A stretch of DNA of 64,000 nt, taken from positions 24,947 to 88,946 of the forward strand of contig NZ_JMHT01000027.1 of the NCBI RefSeq assembly GCF_001905655.1. The letters run 5' to 3'. Position 1 is the stretch's first letter. Every line of letters begins with the position of its first letter. A program made the translations under genes and the position numbers. Of this stretch, positions 18,950-27,682 are shown one piece after another. This DNA comes from Mycobacterium sp. ST-F2. GTDB taxonomy: Bacteria > Actinomycetota > Actinomycetes > Mycobacteriales > Mycobacteriaceae. The notes under the pieces are model-generated. The model was not told the origin of the DNA and made no database searches. It saw nothing but the letters and a program-made list of their open reading frames with translations.

Positions 18950-20712
18950 TGGTGGACTCCGGCGCGCTGCCACGTGACGTTGAGCGGGATCGGGCCATTG
19001 GGCAGCCACGGCTGCTCGTCAACCAGGTCCTTCACATTCCAGGTGCCACGTTCGATGACACCCAGCGCCGCGTCGATCACCTTGTACTCCTGCGTCATCT
19101 TGTGGATCGGCTGCGATTCCACCCAGGCGATGACGAACTCGCCCGGCTCGAACTGCGCCTCTGACTGGATGGCCCGGATCAGGTCTTCATTGTGCAGGTG
19201 ACCGTCGCCGAAGTTGAACCCGATGATGGTATTGCAGGCCATCTCCTCTTCGCGGACGACTCGGGTGTCGATGTCGGGCAGGGACTTCAGCAGCACCGAG
19301 TACAGGCCGCGGCCCTGGCTGTGCATGGCCCGCCACGCGGTGACCTGCTGGGTGAACACCTCGGCGGTGATCGGGTCCCAGCCGAAGGCGACGTACTGGT
19401 CGGCAGAGTTGGGCGACGACCGGGTGACGCGGTTGAGCTTCTGCTCGGCGCCGGGGGTGAAGGTCCACACCGCCGAGGCCCAGTTGCCGGCGTACTGACG
19501 CATGGCCGGCAGGAACGACACCAGGTCGGGACGCAGGTTGCCGAGGATCGGGAAGAACGACAGCGCCGCGGCGAGCACGATGGCCAGCCAGCCCGGGGTC
19601 ATGTCCCACACCGCGTACCCGTCCTGATTCGGGAAGCCGAGGAACAGGAAGATGGTGACGTAGGCGAACAGCACGTTCCATTCCACCGGCACCGCGAGCG
19701 GGAACGTCGAGATGATGAACAGGTGGAAGCTGACCATGATCACGGCCGCCACGATCGACAGCCACGGCCAGGGTGAGAACAGAAGTGCCAGCGGCGCAGC
19801 GATTTCCACGATGCTGCCCGGGCCGTGCGCCATGAAGGTGGCCAGGTGCGACGGACGCAGGTCCTCCGGGAAGTTGCGGTAATGGGCCCGCTTGAGCCAC
19901 TTGAACGGGATGGCGGGGCTGTTGCTCACCATCGGCGGGATGACGTTGGTGAAGTGCAGGCCGAACTTCGAGACACCGGCCCAAATCCATACCGTGCCGA
20001 TCAGCAGCTTGCCGGCGATGATCATGTTGACGAACGGCAAGGTGGCGAAGAAGATCAGCGCGGGCAGGTACTGCTCACCGCGGCCGGCCAGGAAGATGGT
20101 CTTGTCCCGCAGTCCGATCACCACGAACAGGATGATCGGCGCGACGAACAGGGCCGGGTTCACCAGACCGGAGGTGTTGTCCGGCAACGCCTTCGACAGT
20201 GAATCGCTGTGCACACCGGGCAGCACCAGCGCGACCAGCACGGTGGCCATCAGGGCCAGGTACACGATGATGTCGAACCAGGTGCGCCGGTCACCATTGG
20301 TGAAGGGCACCGCCTTCCACGGCCGCAGCCGGATGGTGTTGGGCTTGGCCCAGAATCGGAATCCGCCCGTCATCGGCTTGGTCTTGCCGGCCAGTGGCCC
20401 CCAGGAGCCCGCGAACCCGATGAGTTCCAGCAGGACGGTCCACAGGATCACCTTCTGGTACACGATCGGCTGGTCCCACCATTGCGACACGTGCCAGAAC
20501 GCCGGCAGGTGCGACGTCGAGGTGGCGATCGCGACGCCACCCAGGGCGTAAAAGAACGTGAGTTTGAGGATGTACAGGACGTGGATCATGCGCGGGGCGC
20601 CGTACCCTTCGTCCACCCATTTCAGGCACATGATCCGCAGCCGCTCCTGCAGCGGCATCCGGAGAAACTCTTCCAGGTCGACCTTCGGCAGGGTCGGTTT
20701 GATGAATCCCAT
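18946..20712 (-). CDS. DUF3556 transmembrane protein
   Basis: A 588-residue membrane protein that I recognise as the actinobacterial DUF3556 family of unknown function. An amphipathic N-terminus (PTLPKVDLEEFLRMPLQERL) precedes about ten hydrophobic segments between residues 45 and 410. The last 170 residues are soluble, with conserved-looking stretches WDPITAEVFTQQVTAWRAMH and CNTIIGFNFGDGHLHNEDLI. AGGAGC precedes the ATG. It lies 27 bases after fadD and overlaps the CrtI-like gene by four bases, so all three probably work in one pathway, perhaps membrane lipid modification. That is inference. Confidence 0.8.
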   Translation of the reverse strand: MGFIKPTLPKVDLEEFLRMPLQERLRIMCLKWVDEGYGAPRMIHVLYILKLTFFYALGGVAIATSTSHLPAFWHVSQWWDQPIVYQKVILWTVLLELIGFAGSWGPLAGKTKPMTGGFRFWAKPNTIRLRPWKAVPFTNGDRRTWFDIIVYLALMATVLVALVLPGVHSDSLSKALPDNTSGLVNPALFVAPIILFVVIGLRDKTIFLAGRGEQYLPALIFFATLPFVNMIIAGKLLIGTVWIWAGVSKFGLHFTNVIPPMVSNSPAIPFKWLKRAHYRNFPEDLRPSHLATFMAHGPGSIVEIAAPLALLFSPWPWLSIVAAVIMVSFHLFIISTFPLAVPVEWNVLFAYVTIFLFLGFPNQDGYAVWDMTPGWLAIVLAAALSFFPILGNLRPDLVSFLPAMRQYAGNWASAVWTFTPGAEQKLNRVTRSSPNSADQYVAFGWDPITAEVFTQQVTAWRAMHSQGRGLYSVLLKSLPDIDTRVVREEEMACNTIIGFNFGDGHLHNEDLIRAIQSEAQFEPGEFVIAWVESQPIHKMTQEYKVIDAALGVIERGTWNVKDLVDEQPWLPNGPIPLNVTWQRAGVHQ

Positions 20713-20739
20713 GATGTGAGCTCCTTTGCTGGTGTCAGG

Positions 20740-22200
20740 CTAGATTCGCGGATCAGTGGTGGTGAGGGTTTTGCGCAGGGACGGCTTGTCGATCTTCCCG
20801 ACGGGGTTCTTCGGCAGCGTCTCCAGCACGGTGATGTCCACGGGCAGTTTGTATTTGGACAGCGACGCCTTCAGGTGCGCCGCGATCTGGTCCACGTCGA
20901 GTTCGGCGCCCGGATGCGCGGAGACGAACAGCACCGGCTCTTCGCCGTAGAGTCCGCTGGCACGTCCTACGACGGCGGCCTCGGCGACGCCGGCCAGCTG
21001 GTGCACGACGGTCTCGATCTCCTTGGGGTAGATGTTCTCGCCACCGCGGATGATCATGTCTTTGGCGCGGTCGACCAGGACCAGGTAGCCGTCCTCGTCG
21101 AACCGGCCGACGTCACCGGTGTGCAGCCAGCCGTCCTTCAAGGTCTTCTCGGTCTCTTCGGGACGGTTCAGGTAGCCGCGCATCACGTTGGGGCCTTTGA
21201 TCACCACCTCGCCGAGCTCACCCTGCGGGACTTCGACACCGGCGAGGTCGACGATGCGAATCTCCTGCCCCGGCAACGGAATTCCGACAGTGCCGACCTT
21301 GCGCGGCCCGTTCAGCGGGTTGCCCGTGCTCGCGCACGATCCTTCGGAGAGCCCGTAGCCCTCGACAAGTCCGATGCCGTAACGCTTTTCGAAGCCCTCC
21401 AGCAACGCGACGCTGGCCGGGGCGGCGCCACACACGGCGAACCGCACCGCGGACGTGTCGGGTTGCACCTCGGCCGGCAGGCCCAGCAGCATGGTGTAGA
21501 TCGTCGGCACCGCGGAGAAGTAGGTGGCGCGGCTGGATTCCAGGCGCTCGAAGAAGGTCGCGGGATTGAACCGGCCGGCGATCGTGGCCCGGCCGCCGGC
21601 GAGCAGCGGCGACAGCACGCTGACCACGATGCCGTTGACGTGGAACAGCGGCAGGATGAGCATGCTGTGGTCGGACTCGGACAGCTCGAAGCCTTCGATC
21701 ACCATGGCGCACATGGCATTCAGGTTCGCGTTGGCGAGCATGACGCCCTTGGGCCGACCGGTCGTGCCGCTGGTGTAGATCAGCAGGGCCAGGTCGTCGT
21801 CGCCCGTCACCACCGGCGCCTCGGTGCGGGGCTCGCCGCCCATGTCGTCGACGTGGAGGACGGAGACCGCGCTATCTACGTCACGGTCGACCACGAGCAC
21901 GACGGCGCCGGCATCGGCCACCTGATACGCGACTTCGGCGGGCACCAGCGTCGGGCTGATGGGCGTCGCGACGGCGCCGAGCCGCCAGGTGGCGAACAGT
22001 GCGACGACGAACGCCGCCCGGTTCGGGAGCATGATGCCGACGACGTCGCCGGCACGGACACCGCGCTGATACAGCGCCCCGGCGGCGCGCTGGACGGCGT
22101 CGAGGAATGCGGCGTTGTCGAGATCGGTGTCGTCGTCGGCGACGGCCGGTGCGTGTGGCGCCGAGGCGGCGCGGCGGTCAGGCAGGGTGGCGAGGTTCAT
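20740..22200 (-). CDS. acyl-CoA synthetase / AMP-dependent ligase (FadD-like)
   Basis: A 486-residue class I adenylate-forming enzyme. The phosphate-binding loop YTSGTTGRPKGVML is near residues 141-154, GYGLSEGSCAST near 279, the ATP-ribose motif TGDVGRFDEDGYLVL near 360, and the C-terminal lysine motif NPVGKIDKPSLRK near 466. It would activate a carboxylic acid as its CoA thioester. First gene of the fadD-DUF3556-CrtI-like operon, divergent from a PucR-type regulator 107 bases away, which is its likely controller. Acyl specificity unknown. Confidence 0.92.
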   Translation of the reverse strand: MNLATLPDRRAASAPHAPAVADDDTDLDNAAFLDAVQRAAGALYQRGVRAGDVVGIMLPNRAAFVVALFATWRLGAVATPISPTLVPAEVAYQVADAGAVVLVVDRDVDSAVSVLHVDDMGGEPRTEAPVVTGDDDLALLIYTSGTTGRPKGVMLANANLNAMCAMVIEGFELSESDHSMLILPLFHVNGIVVSVLSPLLAGGRATIAGRFNPATFFERLESSRATYFSAVPTIYTMLLGLPAEVQPDTSAVRFAVCGAAPASVALLEGFEKRYGIGLVEGYGLSEGSCASTGNPLNGPRKVGTVGIPLPGQEIRIVDLAGVEVPQGELGEVVIKGPNVMRGYLNRPEETEKTLKDGWLHTGDVGRFDEDGYLVLVDRAKDMIIRGGENIYPKEIETVVHQLAGVAEAAVVGRASGLYGEEPVLFVSAHPGAELDVDQIAAHLKASLSKYKLPVDITVLETLPKNPVGKIDKPSLRKTLTTTDPRI

Positions 22201-22306
22201 GTCATAAAGCTAGGAGTTTGTGGTGTGCACCACTCCGTCGTGCGCCGATCAACTTTATCCAGCGATTTGTACGCTCCGAACAAAAGCGCAACCTAGAGTC
22301 GGCCAC

Positions 22307-23572
22307 ATGGATGCGGCGGTCACCGAAGCCAACACCATCGTCATGGCCGGCCTCATCGCCCGCCAGACTGAGATCGCCCGCTCCGTACAACATCGCCTGG
22401 CCAGCGATATTGCCGAACTTCGCGGCGACCCGGAGATCATCGAACTGCTCGGCGCCAGCGTCGGCGGCAACGTCGAGACCGTCTTCCATGCACTGCGCTA
22501 CGACATATCTCTCGACAACATCGAAGCGCCGACTGCCGCGCTCGAGTACGCCCGCCGACTGGCGCAACGCGGCGTCCCTATGAACGCGCTCACCCGGGCG
22601 TACCGCATCGGCCACGCGGTGGCGCTCGACGCGGCTACCGAAGAGATCAATGCCACCGGCATGGCGCCCGAGCTCAGCCTGGCCATACTGCAGCGCATCA
22701 CGTCGGTGACGTTCCGCTACATCGACTGGATCTCCCAGGAGGTCGTCGCGGTCTACGAGGATGAACGCGACCGCTGGCTGGCCAACCGCAACAGCACCCG
22801 AATACTGCGAGTGCGAGAGGTGTTGTCCGGCAACGACTCCGACCCCGAGGCGGTCACCGCCGCGATCCGCTACCCGATGCGCCGCCACCATCTGGCTGTG
22901 GTGCTGTGGTGGCCTGCGGGCAGCGGGCAGGTCACCGGACATGACGACGCGCTGGCCAAGCTCGAACAGTTCCTGCGGTCGTTGGCCGAGCATATCGGCA
23001 CGCAAGGCAGTCCACTCTTCACGGCGGCCGACCAGCGCACCGGCTGGGGCTGGCTGCCGCTGTCCAGCGCCACCGCGGCCGGCGCCACAGAGCGGGTCCG
23101 GCAGTTCACCGATGCGCATCCGGGTTCTCCGGCCGTCGCGGTGGGGACGCCGCTACCCAGCGTCGACGGCTTCCGGCAGTCGCACCGGCAGGCGCTGCGC
23201 GCGCACAACGTCGCGGTGACGGCCGATCTCACGGACGTCATCGCAGCCGACGCACCCGGCTTCGCCGCGGCCGCACTGATGGGCGAGAATCAGCAGAACG
23301 CACGTGAATTCGTGCACGCGGTCCTCGGGCCGCTGGCCGGGGCCGGCGATGGCGATGCCCGACTGCGGGAGACGTTGCAGGTTTTCCTACGGCACGGCGG
23401 TAGCTACACCGCGGCGGCCGACGAGCTGGTGGTGCATTTCAACACCGTCAAGTACCGCGTCGGGCGGGCCTTGGAACGCCGTGGACGACCGCTGGGCGAC
23501 GACCGTCTGGACGTCGAGATGGCCCTGCTGCTGTGCCATTGGTACGGGCCGGCAGTTCTCAGCGATGGGTAG
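22307..23572 (+). CDS. PucR/CdaR family transcriptional regulator
   Basis: A 421-residue regulator. The C-terminal PucR-type helix-turn-helix is visible as ETLQVFLRHGGSYTAAADEL, then HFNTVKYRVGRALERRG (residues 355-392). The N-terminal 170 residues are helical, and a GGDEF-like CdaR central domain lies between. The start at ATG 22307 is preferred to longer upstream frames because it begins right after the divergent promoter region. Position indicates control of the fadD-DUF3556-CrtI-like operon. The ligand is unknown; such regulators often sense a pathway substrate. Confidence 0.87.
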   Translation: MDAAVTEANTIVMAGLIARQTEIARSVQHRLASDIAELRGDPEIIELLGASVGGNVETVFHALRYDISLDNIEAPTAALEYARRLAQRGVPMNALTRAYRIGHAVALDAATEEINATGMAPELSLAILQRITSVTFRYIDWISQEVVAVYEDERDRWLANRNSTRILRVREVLSGNDSDPEAVTAAIRYPMRRHHLAVVLWWPAGSGQVTGHDDALAKLEQFLRSLAEHIGTQGSPLFTAADQRTGWGWLPLSSATAAGATERVRQFTDAHPGSPAVAVGTPLPSVDGFRQSHRQALRAHNVAVTADLTDVIAADAPGFAAAALMGENQQNAREFVHAVLGPLAGAGDGDARLRETLQVFLRHGGSYTAAADELVVHFNTVKYRVGRALERRGRPLGDDRLDVEMALLLCHWYGPAVLSDG

Positions 23573-23799
23573 CGGCTCAGCCGCCAGCAACTACAACGTG
23601 GCCCGAAACTGCCAGCACATTCACAGGGTCGGTGACCATATCGAGACCAATAGCAAATAGCTATGTGTTAACCAGCTGATTCACTGCTGTAACGGATGCG
23701 CCGTGGCCGGCGATACCAGGGTAGTGGTCGGAGGAACCGAGTACGACCGAGTAAGGTCCACCGGCCATACGCGAGAGAACCACGATTGGAGTATCACTA

Positions 23800-24525
23800 A
23801 TGCGCAACTCAGGACGTCTGGTCGGATTTGCTGCGGCATCAGCCCTCGCGCTGGTCCCGCTCGCCGTCGCCGCCCCTGCATGGGCTGACGACGAGGTTTC
23901 CGGTGAAACCGGCGCTGCAGTCGCTACCCCGGTCGGCAGCGGCAACGCCGGTGGCGGCGGCGGCTTCAACGTCGAGAACCCGTTCTGGCACCCCTTCGAC
24001 GCGTCGAGCAACGCCGGCGGCGGCGCGGGCGTCAACACCCCGCTGGGCGGCGGCGAGTTCAACACGGCCAGCGGCACTGAGGCCGGCTTCGGCGGCGCGG
24101 GCTTCGATTCCAACACCGGCGCGGCCATCAACACCCCGCTCGGCGGCAGCAGCTTCAACACCGGCGCGGCCACCGACTTCAACGTGCCCAATCCGGTTGA
24201 CTTCATCCCGACGTTCGGCGGCGGTGCCAACGCCGGCGGCGGCGCGGGCGTGAACACCCCGTTCGGTGGCAGCGGCTTCAACGCCGGCGCCTCCAACGAG
24301 TTCGCCGCGCCTGCCCCGGCCGACTTCATCCCGACGTTCGGCGGCGGTACCGGCGGCGGCGCGGCCGTCAACACCCCGGTCGGCGGCAGCGGCTTCAACA
24401 CCGGCACCTCCGGCGAGATCGGCCCCGATGGCGTCCAGGCCGGCACCAACTCCGGCGCAGGCGTCGCGACCCCGGTCGGTGGCTCCAACTTCAACAGCGG
24501 ATCGGCCTTCACCTTCGGCCGCTAG
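23800..24525 (+). CDS. secreted Gly/Asn-rich repeat protein
   Basis: A 241-residue exported protein of unknown function. A classical signal peptide (residues 1-29) ends AWA before DD. The mature part is almost entirely repeats: five copies of a unit near GAGVNTPLGGSxFNTG (about residues 73-92, 107-126, 147-166, 186-205, 219-236) and a degenerate first one at 38-57. Two linkers read DFIPTFGGG. No cysteine and almost no lysine. GGAG precedes the ATG and a strong terminator follows, so it is monocistronic. The NTG-like periodicity recalls PPE-MPTR repeats, but there is no PPE domain. I do not recognise a family. Confidence 0.85.
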   Translation: MRNSGRLVGFAAASALALVPLAVAAPAWADDEVSGETGAAVATPVGSGNAGGGGGFNVENPFWHPFDASSNAGGGAGVNTPLGGGEFNTASGTEAGFGGAGFDSNTGAAINTPLGGSSFNTGAATDFNVPNPVDFIPTFGGGANAGGGAGVNTPFGGSGFNAGASNEFAAPAPADFIPTFGGGTGGGAAVNTPVGGSGFNTGTSGEIGPDGVQAGTNSGAGVATPVGGSNFNSGSAFTFGR

Positions 24526-24538
24526 TCCTTGTCACAAC

Positions 24539-24575
24539 GGCCAGGCACCCGCACGGGTGCCTGGCCTTTGCGTTT
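24539..24575 (+). terminator. intrinsic terminator after the repeat-protein gene
   Basis: A perfect 12-bp stem GGCCAGGCACCC (24539-24550) with its complement at 24555-24566, a 4-nt loop, then TTTGCGTTT. It lies 14 bases after the stop codon. Confidence 0.85.
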
Positions 24576-24661
24576 CCAGTGCGGCAAGCGTGCAGCGCGT
24601 CGACTGTGCGTCGACGCAGCCGGCTACTCGGACTTTCCCTGCGCCAACGCAATATCAACTG

Positions 24662-24701
24662 CTACAAAAAGCCCCTCACCTGCGGTGACAGGTGAGGGGC
24701 T
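24662..24701 (-). terminator. intrinsic terminator of the tRNA-Ser gene
   Basis: On the minus strand a perfect 13-bp stem (AGCCCCTCACCTG at 24670-24682 and its complement at 24689-24701) with a 6-nt loop is followed by TTTTT. It starts four bases after the encoded CCA end of the tRNA, a textbook rho-independent terminator. Confidence 0.9.
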
Positions 24702-24704
24702 CTA

Positions 24705-24795
24705 TGGCGGTGGCGGAGGGATTTGAACCCTCGGTGGGGGGTTACCCCACACACGCTTTCGAGGCGTGCTCCTTAGGCCGCTCGGACACGCCACC
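24705..24795 (-). tRNA. tRNA-Ser (anticodon CGA)
   Basis: A 91-nt serine tRNA with CCA encoded (24705-24707 on the complement). Acceptor stem GGTGGCG pairs with CGCCACC, the D arm reads GTCCGAGCGGCC, the anticodon loop holds CGA (24759-24761), there is a long variable arm (TGTGGGGTAACCCCCCA) typical of class II tRNAs, and the T arm GAGGGTTCAAATCCCTC. It decodes UCG serine codons. It has its own terminator downstream. Confidence 0.97.
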
Positions 24796-24963
24796 GTGTG
24801 GCAGCTTACCGAACCCGGGCCCTAGTCCCTAATCGCTGGTCGCGTGACGCCGAAACCAGCCTTGCGTCCGAGACCTGAGCTCTACTTGGGCGTCTTTGGG
24901 ACTACTCGCACGGGCCTCGGGCGAGAAAGTCCGTGGCTTCACTCACTGGGCGCTCGAAGCCGC

Positions 24964-25059
24964 TTTGACTGAAACGAGGTACCTTTTCCCGCCGCGAGAG
25001 GTCCCTCAGTTCAATCACAACAGGTTGATCGCCCCTTCGACTGAACTCACGTACTTTTC
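24964..25059. repeat. two imperfect direct repeats upstream of the tRNA-Ser gene
   Basis: TTTGACTGAAACGAGGTACC followed by TTTTC (from 24964) and TTCGACTGAACTCACGTAC followed by TTTTC (from 25036) share TTYGACTGAA, GTAC and CTTTTC at identical spacing, 72 bp apart. They lie in the 296-base gap between the tRNA and tadA. No gene is visible in this gap. Meaning unknown; duplicated promoter or regulator sites are possible. Confidence 0.45.
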
Positions 25060-25091
25060 GGCCGGAACTCGCTGATGCGACAGCAACGGAA

Positions 25092-25547
25092 TCAGCGCTG
25101 CCGGGCGAAGAACCCCTCCATGAGCGCCGCGCACTCGGCCTCCAGCACCCCTCCGCGGACCTCGGGCCGGTGCGTCAGCCGCCGGTCGCGGACCACGTCC
25201 CACAGCGAGCCGACGGCTCCGGTCTTGGGTTCCCAGGCCCCGAACACCACGCGCGCCACGCGGGACATCACCAGCGCGCCGGCGCACATGGTGCACGGCT
25301 CGACGGTGACCGCCAGGGTCGCGCCTTCGAGCCGCCAGCCGTCGCCATGCACCGCCGCGGCAGCCCGCAGCGCCAGGATTTCCGCGTGCGCCGTCGGGTC
25401 GCCCAAGGATTCGCGGGCGTTGGCCGCCCGGGCCAGCTCGACCCCGTCGGCGGAAAAGACCACCGCACCGATCGGGACGTCGTCGGTCCCGGCGAGTTGG
25501 GCAGCCTCCAGCGCCAGCCGGATCAGCTGTTCGTCAGCGGAACTCAA
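25092..25547 (-). CDS. tadA: tRNA-specific adenosine deaminase
   Basis: A 151-residue zinc deaminase of the TadA family, which converts adenosine 34 of tRNA-Arg(ACG) to inosine. The zinc/proton-shuttle motif HAEILAL is near residues 53-59 and the second ligand motif PCTMCAGA near 84-91. The start is TTG 25547, inside a TTGA overlap with the upstream gene, which fixes it despite the weak codon. Operon partner: the tadA-associated gene upstream. The order matches Rv3752c-Rv3753c. Confidence 0.93.
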   Translation of the reverse strand: MSSADEQLIRLALEAAQLAGTDDVPIGAVVFSADGVELARAANARESLGDPTAHAEILALRAAAAVHGDGWRLEGATLAVTVEPCTMCAGALVMSRVARVVFGAWEPKTGAVGSLWDVVRDRRLTHRPEVRGGVLEAECAALMEGFFARQR

Positions 25548-26062
25548 CGCCCCAGCTTGTCCAGTACCGCCACGAGTTCGTCGTTGAAGCCCATCTCCTG
25601 GGCGATGCGGCTGAGTTGTTCGTCGGCGTACTCGTCGTCGGCGAGGATCACGCCGAGCACCGCCTCGGGCAGGCCCAGGTCGGCCAACAGCCCGAGGTCG
25701 CCCTCCTCGAACGGGTCGTCCTCTTCGAGCTCTTCCAGGCTCAGGTCGGCGTCGAGCTTCTCCAGCACGTCGGCCGCGATGTCGTAGTCCAGAGCCGCGG
25801 TGGCATCCGAGAGCAGCAACCGGGCCCCGGAGGGGGCCGGGCGGACAATGACGAAGAACTCGTCATCGACGTTCAACAGGCCGAAAACCGCTCCGGCGGA
25901 ACGGAGTTCACGAAGTTCGGTCTCGGCGGCGGTCAGGTCCACCAGCGCCGCGCGTTTCAGCGGGACGCAACGCCATGCGCCGTCTTCCCGGACGACTGCG
26001 ACACCGAACCCGTCGGGGAGATCGGCAACCTGCTGCTGTGCCTGCGCGCGCTGTACTCCCAT
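25544..26062 (-). CDS. tRNA adenosine deaminase-associated protein
   Basis: A 172-residue protein of the actinobacterial TadA-associated family, of unknown biochemical role. The first 120 residues read [20 protein letters not shown] and [16 protein letters not shown]; the C-terminal part has a very acidic segment [14 protein letters not shown] near 110-123. It starts at ATG 26062 and shares a 4-base TTGA overlap with tadA, so the two are co-translated. The divergent tyrA gene begins within 70 bases. Confidence 0.88.
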   Translation of the reverse strand: MGVQRAQAQQQVADLPDGFGVAVVREDGAWRCVPLKRAALVDLTAAETELRELRSAGAVFGLLNVDDEFFVIVRPAPSGARLLLSDATAALDYDIAADVLEKLDADLSLEELEEDDPFEEGDLGLLADLGLPEAVLGVILADDEYADEQLSRIAQEMGFNDELVAVLDKLGR

Positions 26063-26126
26063 GCGGATAACGCTAGTCCGCACTGTGCCACTTGACCAGC
26101 GGTCCCATATGTACCCCGCACAGCCC

Positions 26127-27101
26127 ATGTGCAAACCTTGGAAGGTGACAACTCCGGTGTGCGTGCTCGGTCTGGGACTCATCGGCGGTTCGCTGATGCG
26201 GGCCGGGCAGGCCATGGGCCGCGAGGTCTTCGGATACAACCGCTCGATCGATGCGGTCAGGTGCGCGACGGCCGACGGTTTCGACGCGACCGAGGACCTC
26301 ACCGCCGCCCTCAAACGCGCCGCCTCGAGCGATGCGCTCATCGTCCTGGCAGTGCCGGTACCCGCACTCCCCATCATGCTGGAGCGCGTCCGCGACACCG
26401 CCCCGGACTGCCCGCTGACCGACGTCGTCAGCGTCAAAGGCAATGTGCTGCAACAGGTTCAGCAGTACGGCCTACTGAAGAACTTCGTCGGCGGGCACCC
26501 CATGGCCGGCACCGCACACTCCGGCTGGACGGCCGGCACCGCCGACCTGTTCGCCGGGGCGCCGTGGGTGCTGAGCGTGGACGACCACGTCGACCCGCAC
26601 GTGTGGGCCCAGGTGATGCACCTGGCGCTGGACTGCCGGGCCGTGATCGTGCCGGCCCGCTCCGACGAACACGACGCCGCGGCTGCCGCCATCTCGCACC
26701 TGCCGCACCTGCTGGCGGAGGCCCTGGCCGCGACAGCCGGCGAAGTCCCCCTGGCCTTCGCCCTGGCGGCGGGGTCGTTCCGCGACGGCACGCGAGTCGC
26801 GGCCACCGCACCCGACCTGGTCCGGGCCATGTGCGAGGCCAATGCCACTGAGCTGACGGTCATGCTGGACCGGGCCATGGAGCTGCTGAGCCAGGCGCGC
26901 TCATCGCTGGTCGAGGCGCAATCGGTGGCCGAGCTGGTGGAGAGCGGCCATGCGGCGCGGGTCCGTTACGACAGCTTCCACCGACCGCAGATCATCACGA
27001 CGACCATCGGTGCCGACGGCTGGCGCGAAGAGCTGGCCGCGGAGGGGCGCGCGGGCGGGGTGATCAGATCCGCTCTGCCAGTCCGGGATAGTCGAGGATG
27101 A
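26127..27101 (+). CDS. tyrA: prephenate dehydrogenase
   Basis: A 324-residue NAD-dependent prephenate dehydrogenase of tyrosine biosynthesis. The Rossmann motif is [13 protein letters not shown] near residues 12-24. [12 protein letters not shown] and the catalytic region [16 protein letters not shown] lie near 97-140. The C-terminal helical domain includes [15 protein letters not shown], the usual dimerisation and substrate region. Starts at 26109 (ATG), 26127 (ATG) and 26145 (GTG) are all possible; none has a strong RBS. Gene order matches Rv3754. Confidence 0.9.
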   Translation: MCKPWKVTTPVCVLGLGLIGGSLMRAGQAMGREVFGYNRSIDAVRCATADGFDATEDLTAALKRAASSDALIVLAVPVPALPIMLERVRDTAPDCPLTDVVSVKGNVLQQVQQYGLLKNFVGGHPMAGTAHSGWTAGTADLFAGAPWVLSVDDHVDPHVWAQVMHLALDCRAVIVPARSDEHDAAAAAISHLPHLLAEALAATAGEVPLAFALAAGSFRDGTRVAATAPDLVRAMCEANATELTVMLDRAMELLSQARSSLVEAQSVAELVESGHAARVRYDSFHRPQIITTTIGADGWREELAAEGRAGGVIRSALPVRDSRG

Positions 27102-27678
27102 AGCCGTCGTCGTCGACGGTGATGGCGGTGTCGGCGACGGGTGAGTCCAGCTTGATGGGATTGCCCGGGCCGGCACTGACGTAGCCGATGGTCACGGGTT
27201 CGACCGTCAGATCCGGCACGCGCACATAGACGACGGGCAGGGACACCGAGGCGGTCCGGTGGTACAGCCCGGTACGACGGATGGGCAGTGCGTTGAAGAA
27301 CGGGCTGAAGACCACGTCGACGTCCAGCGCTCCGTTGTAGGCGGCCCGACGGGTCTGATTCTGGTGGTCCTGGACCATCCACATGTTCTCTTCATCGCGG
27401 GCGATGGAGAGTTGCCGTTCGCGCTGCGCGAGGGTGACGGTGAGCGACAGGCGTTTGGTCGCCCCGCTCTCGTCGGTGACCAGGTCGTAGGACGCGCTGA
27501 ACGCGGGGTGAATGTCGGTGGCAGCGGCCACGATCCGGCCGTACGCCTTGATCCGGTTGCCGGACAACTGGACCCGCACCGATTCCATACGTGATACGTC
27601 CTGCGCGCGCCAGGTCAGAATCGCCGGCCAGGCGGGTTCTGCAGCATCGGGGCTGGCATCAGACTGCGGTGCGCTCAC
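27064..27678 (-). CDS. DUF1089 putative glycolipid-binding protein
   Basis: A 204-residue cytosolic protein of the putative glycolipid-binding family (DUF1089; Rv3755c-like). Family stretches visible are [18 protein letters not shown] near residue 21, [16 protein letters not shown] and the signature [16 protein letters not shown] near 122-138. No signal peptide. It starts with GTG 27678, only four bases after the proZ stop, so it may be transcribed with the transporter operon. It overlaps the end of tyrA tail to tail by 38 bases. Function not established. Confidence 0.85.
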   Translation of the reverse strand: MSAPQSDASPDAAEPAWPAILTWRAQDVSRMESVRVQLSGNRIKAYGRIVAAATDIHPAFSASYDLVTDESGATKRLSLTVTLAQRERQLSIARDEENMWMVQDHQNQTRRAAYNGALDVDVVFSPFFNALPIRRTGLYHRTASVSLPVVYVRVPDLTVEPVTIGYVSAGPGNPIKLDSPVADTAITVDDDGFILDYPGLAERI

Positions 27679-27682
27679 CCGT

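Noticed and set aside
17588..19201. 537-codon plus-strand frame
   Set aside because: Antisense shadow of the CrtI-like oxidoreductase.
20209..22296. 695-codon plus-strand frame
   Set aside because: His/Gln/Arg/Gly-rich shadow opposite the DUF3556 and fadD genes; no start context or motifs.
23900..24525. CRISPR-like repeats
   Set aside because: The repeats are in-frame coding for a Gly-rich protein with varying spacing; there are no constant spacers or cas genes.
25800..26108. Upstream extension of tyrA
   Set aside because: It overlaps the tadA-associated gene and precedes the Rossmann motif by more than 100 atypical residues.
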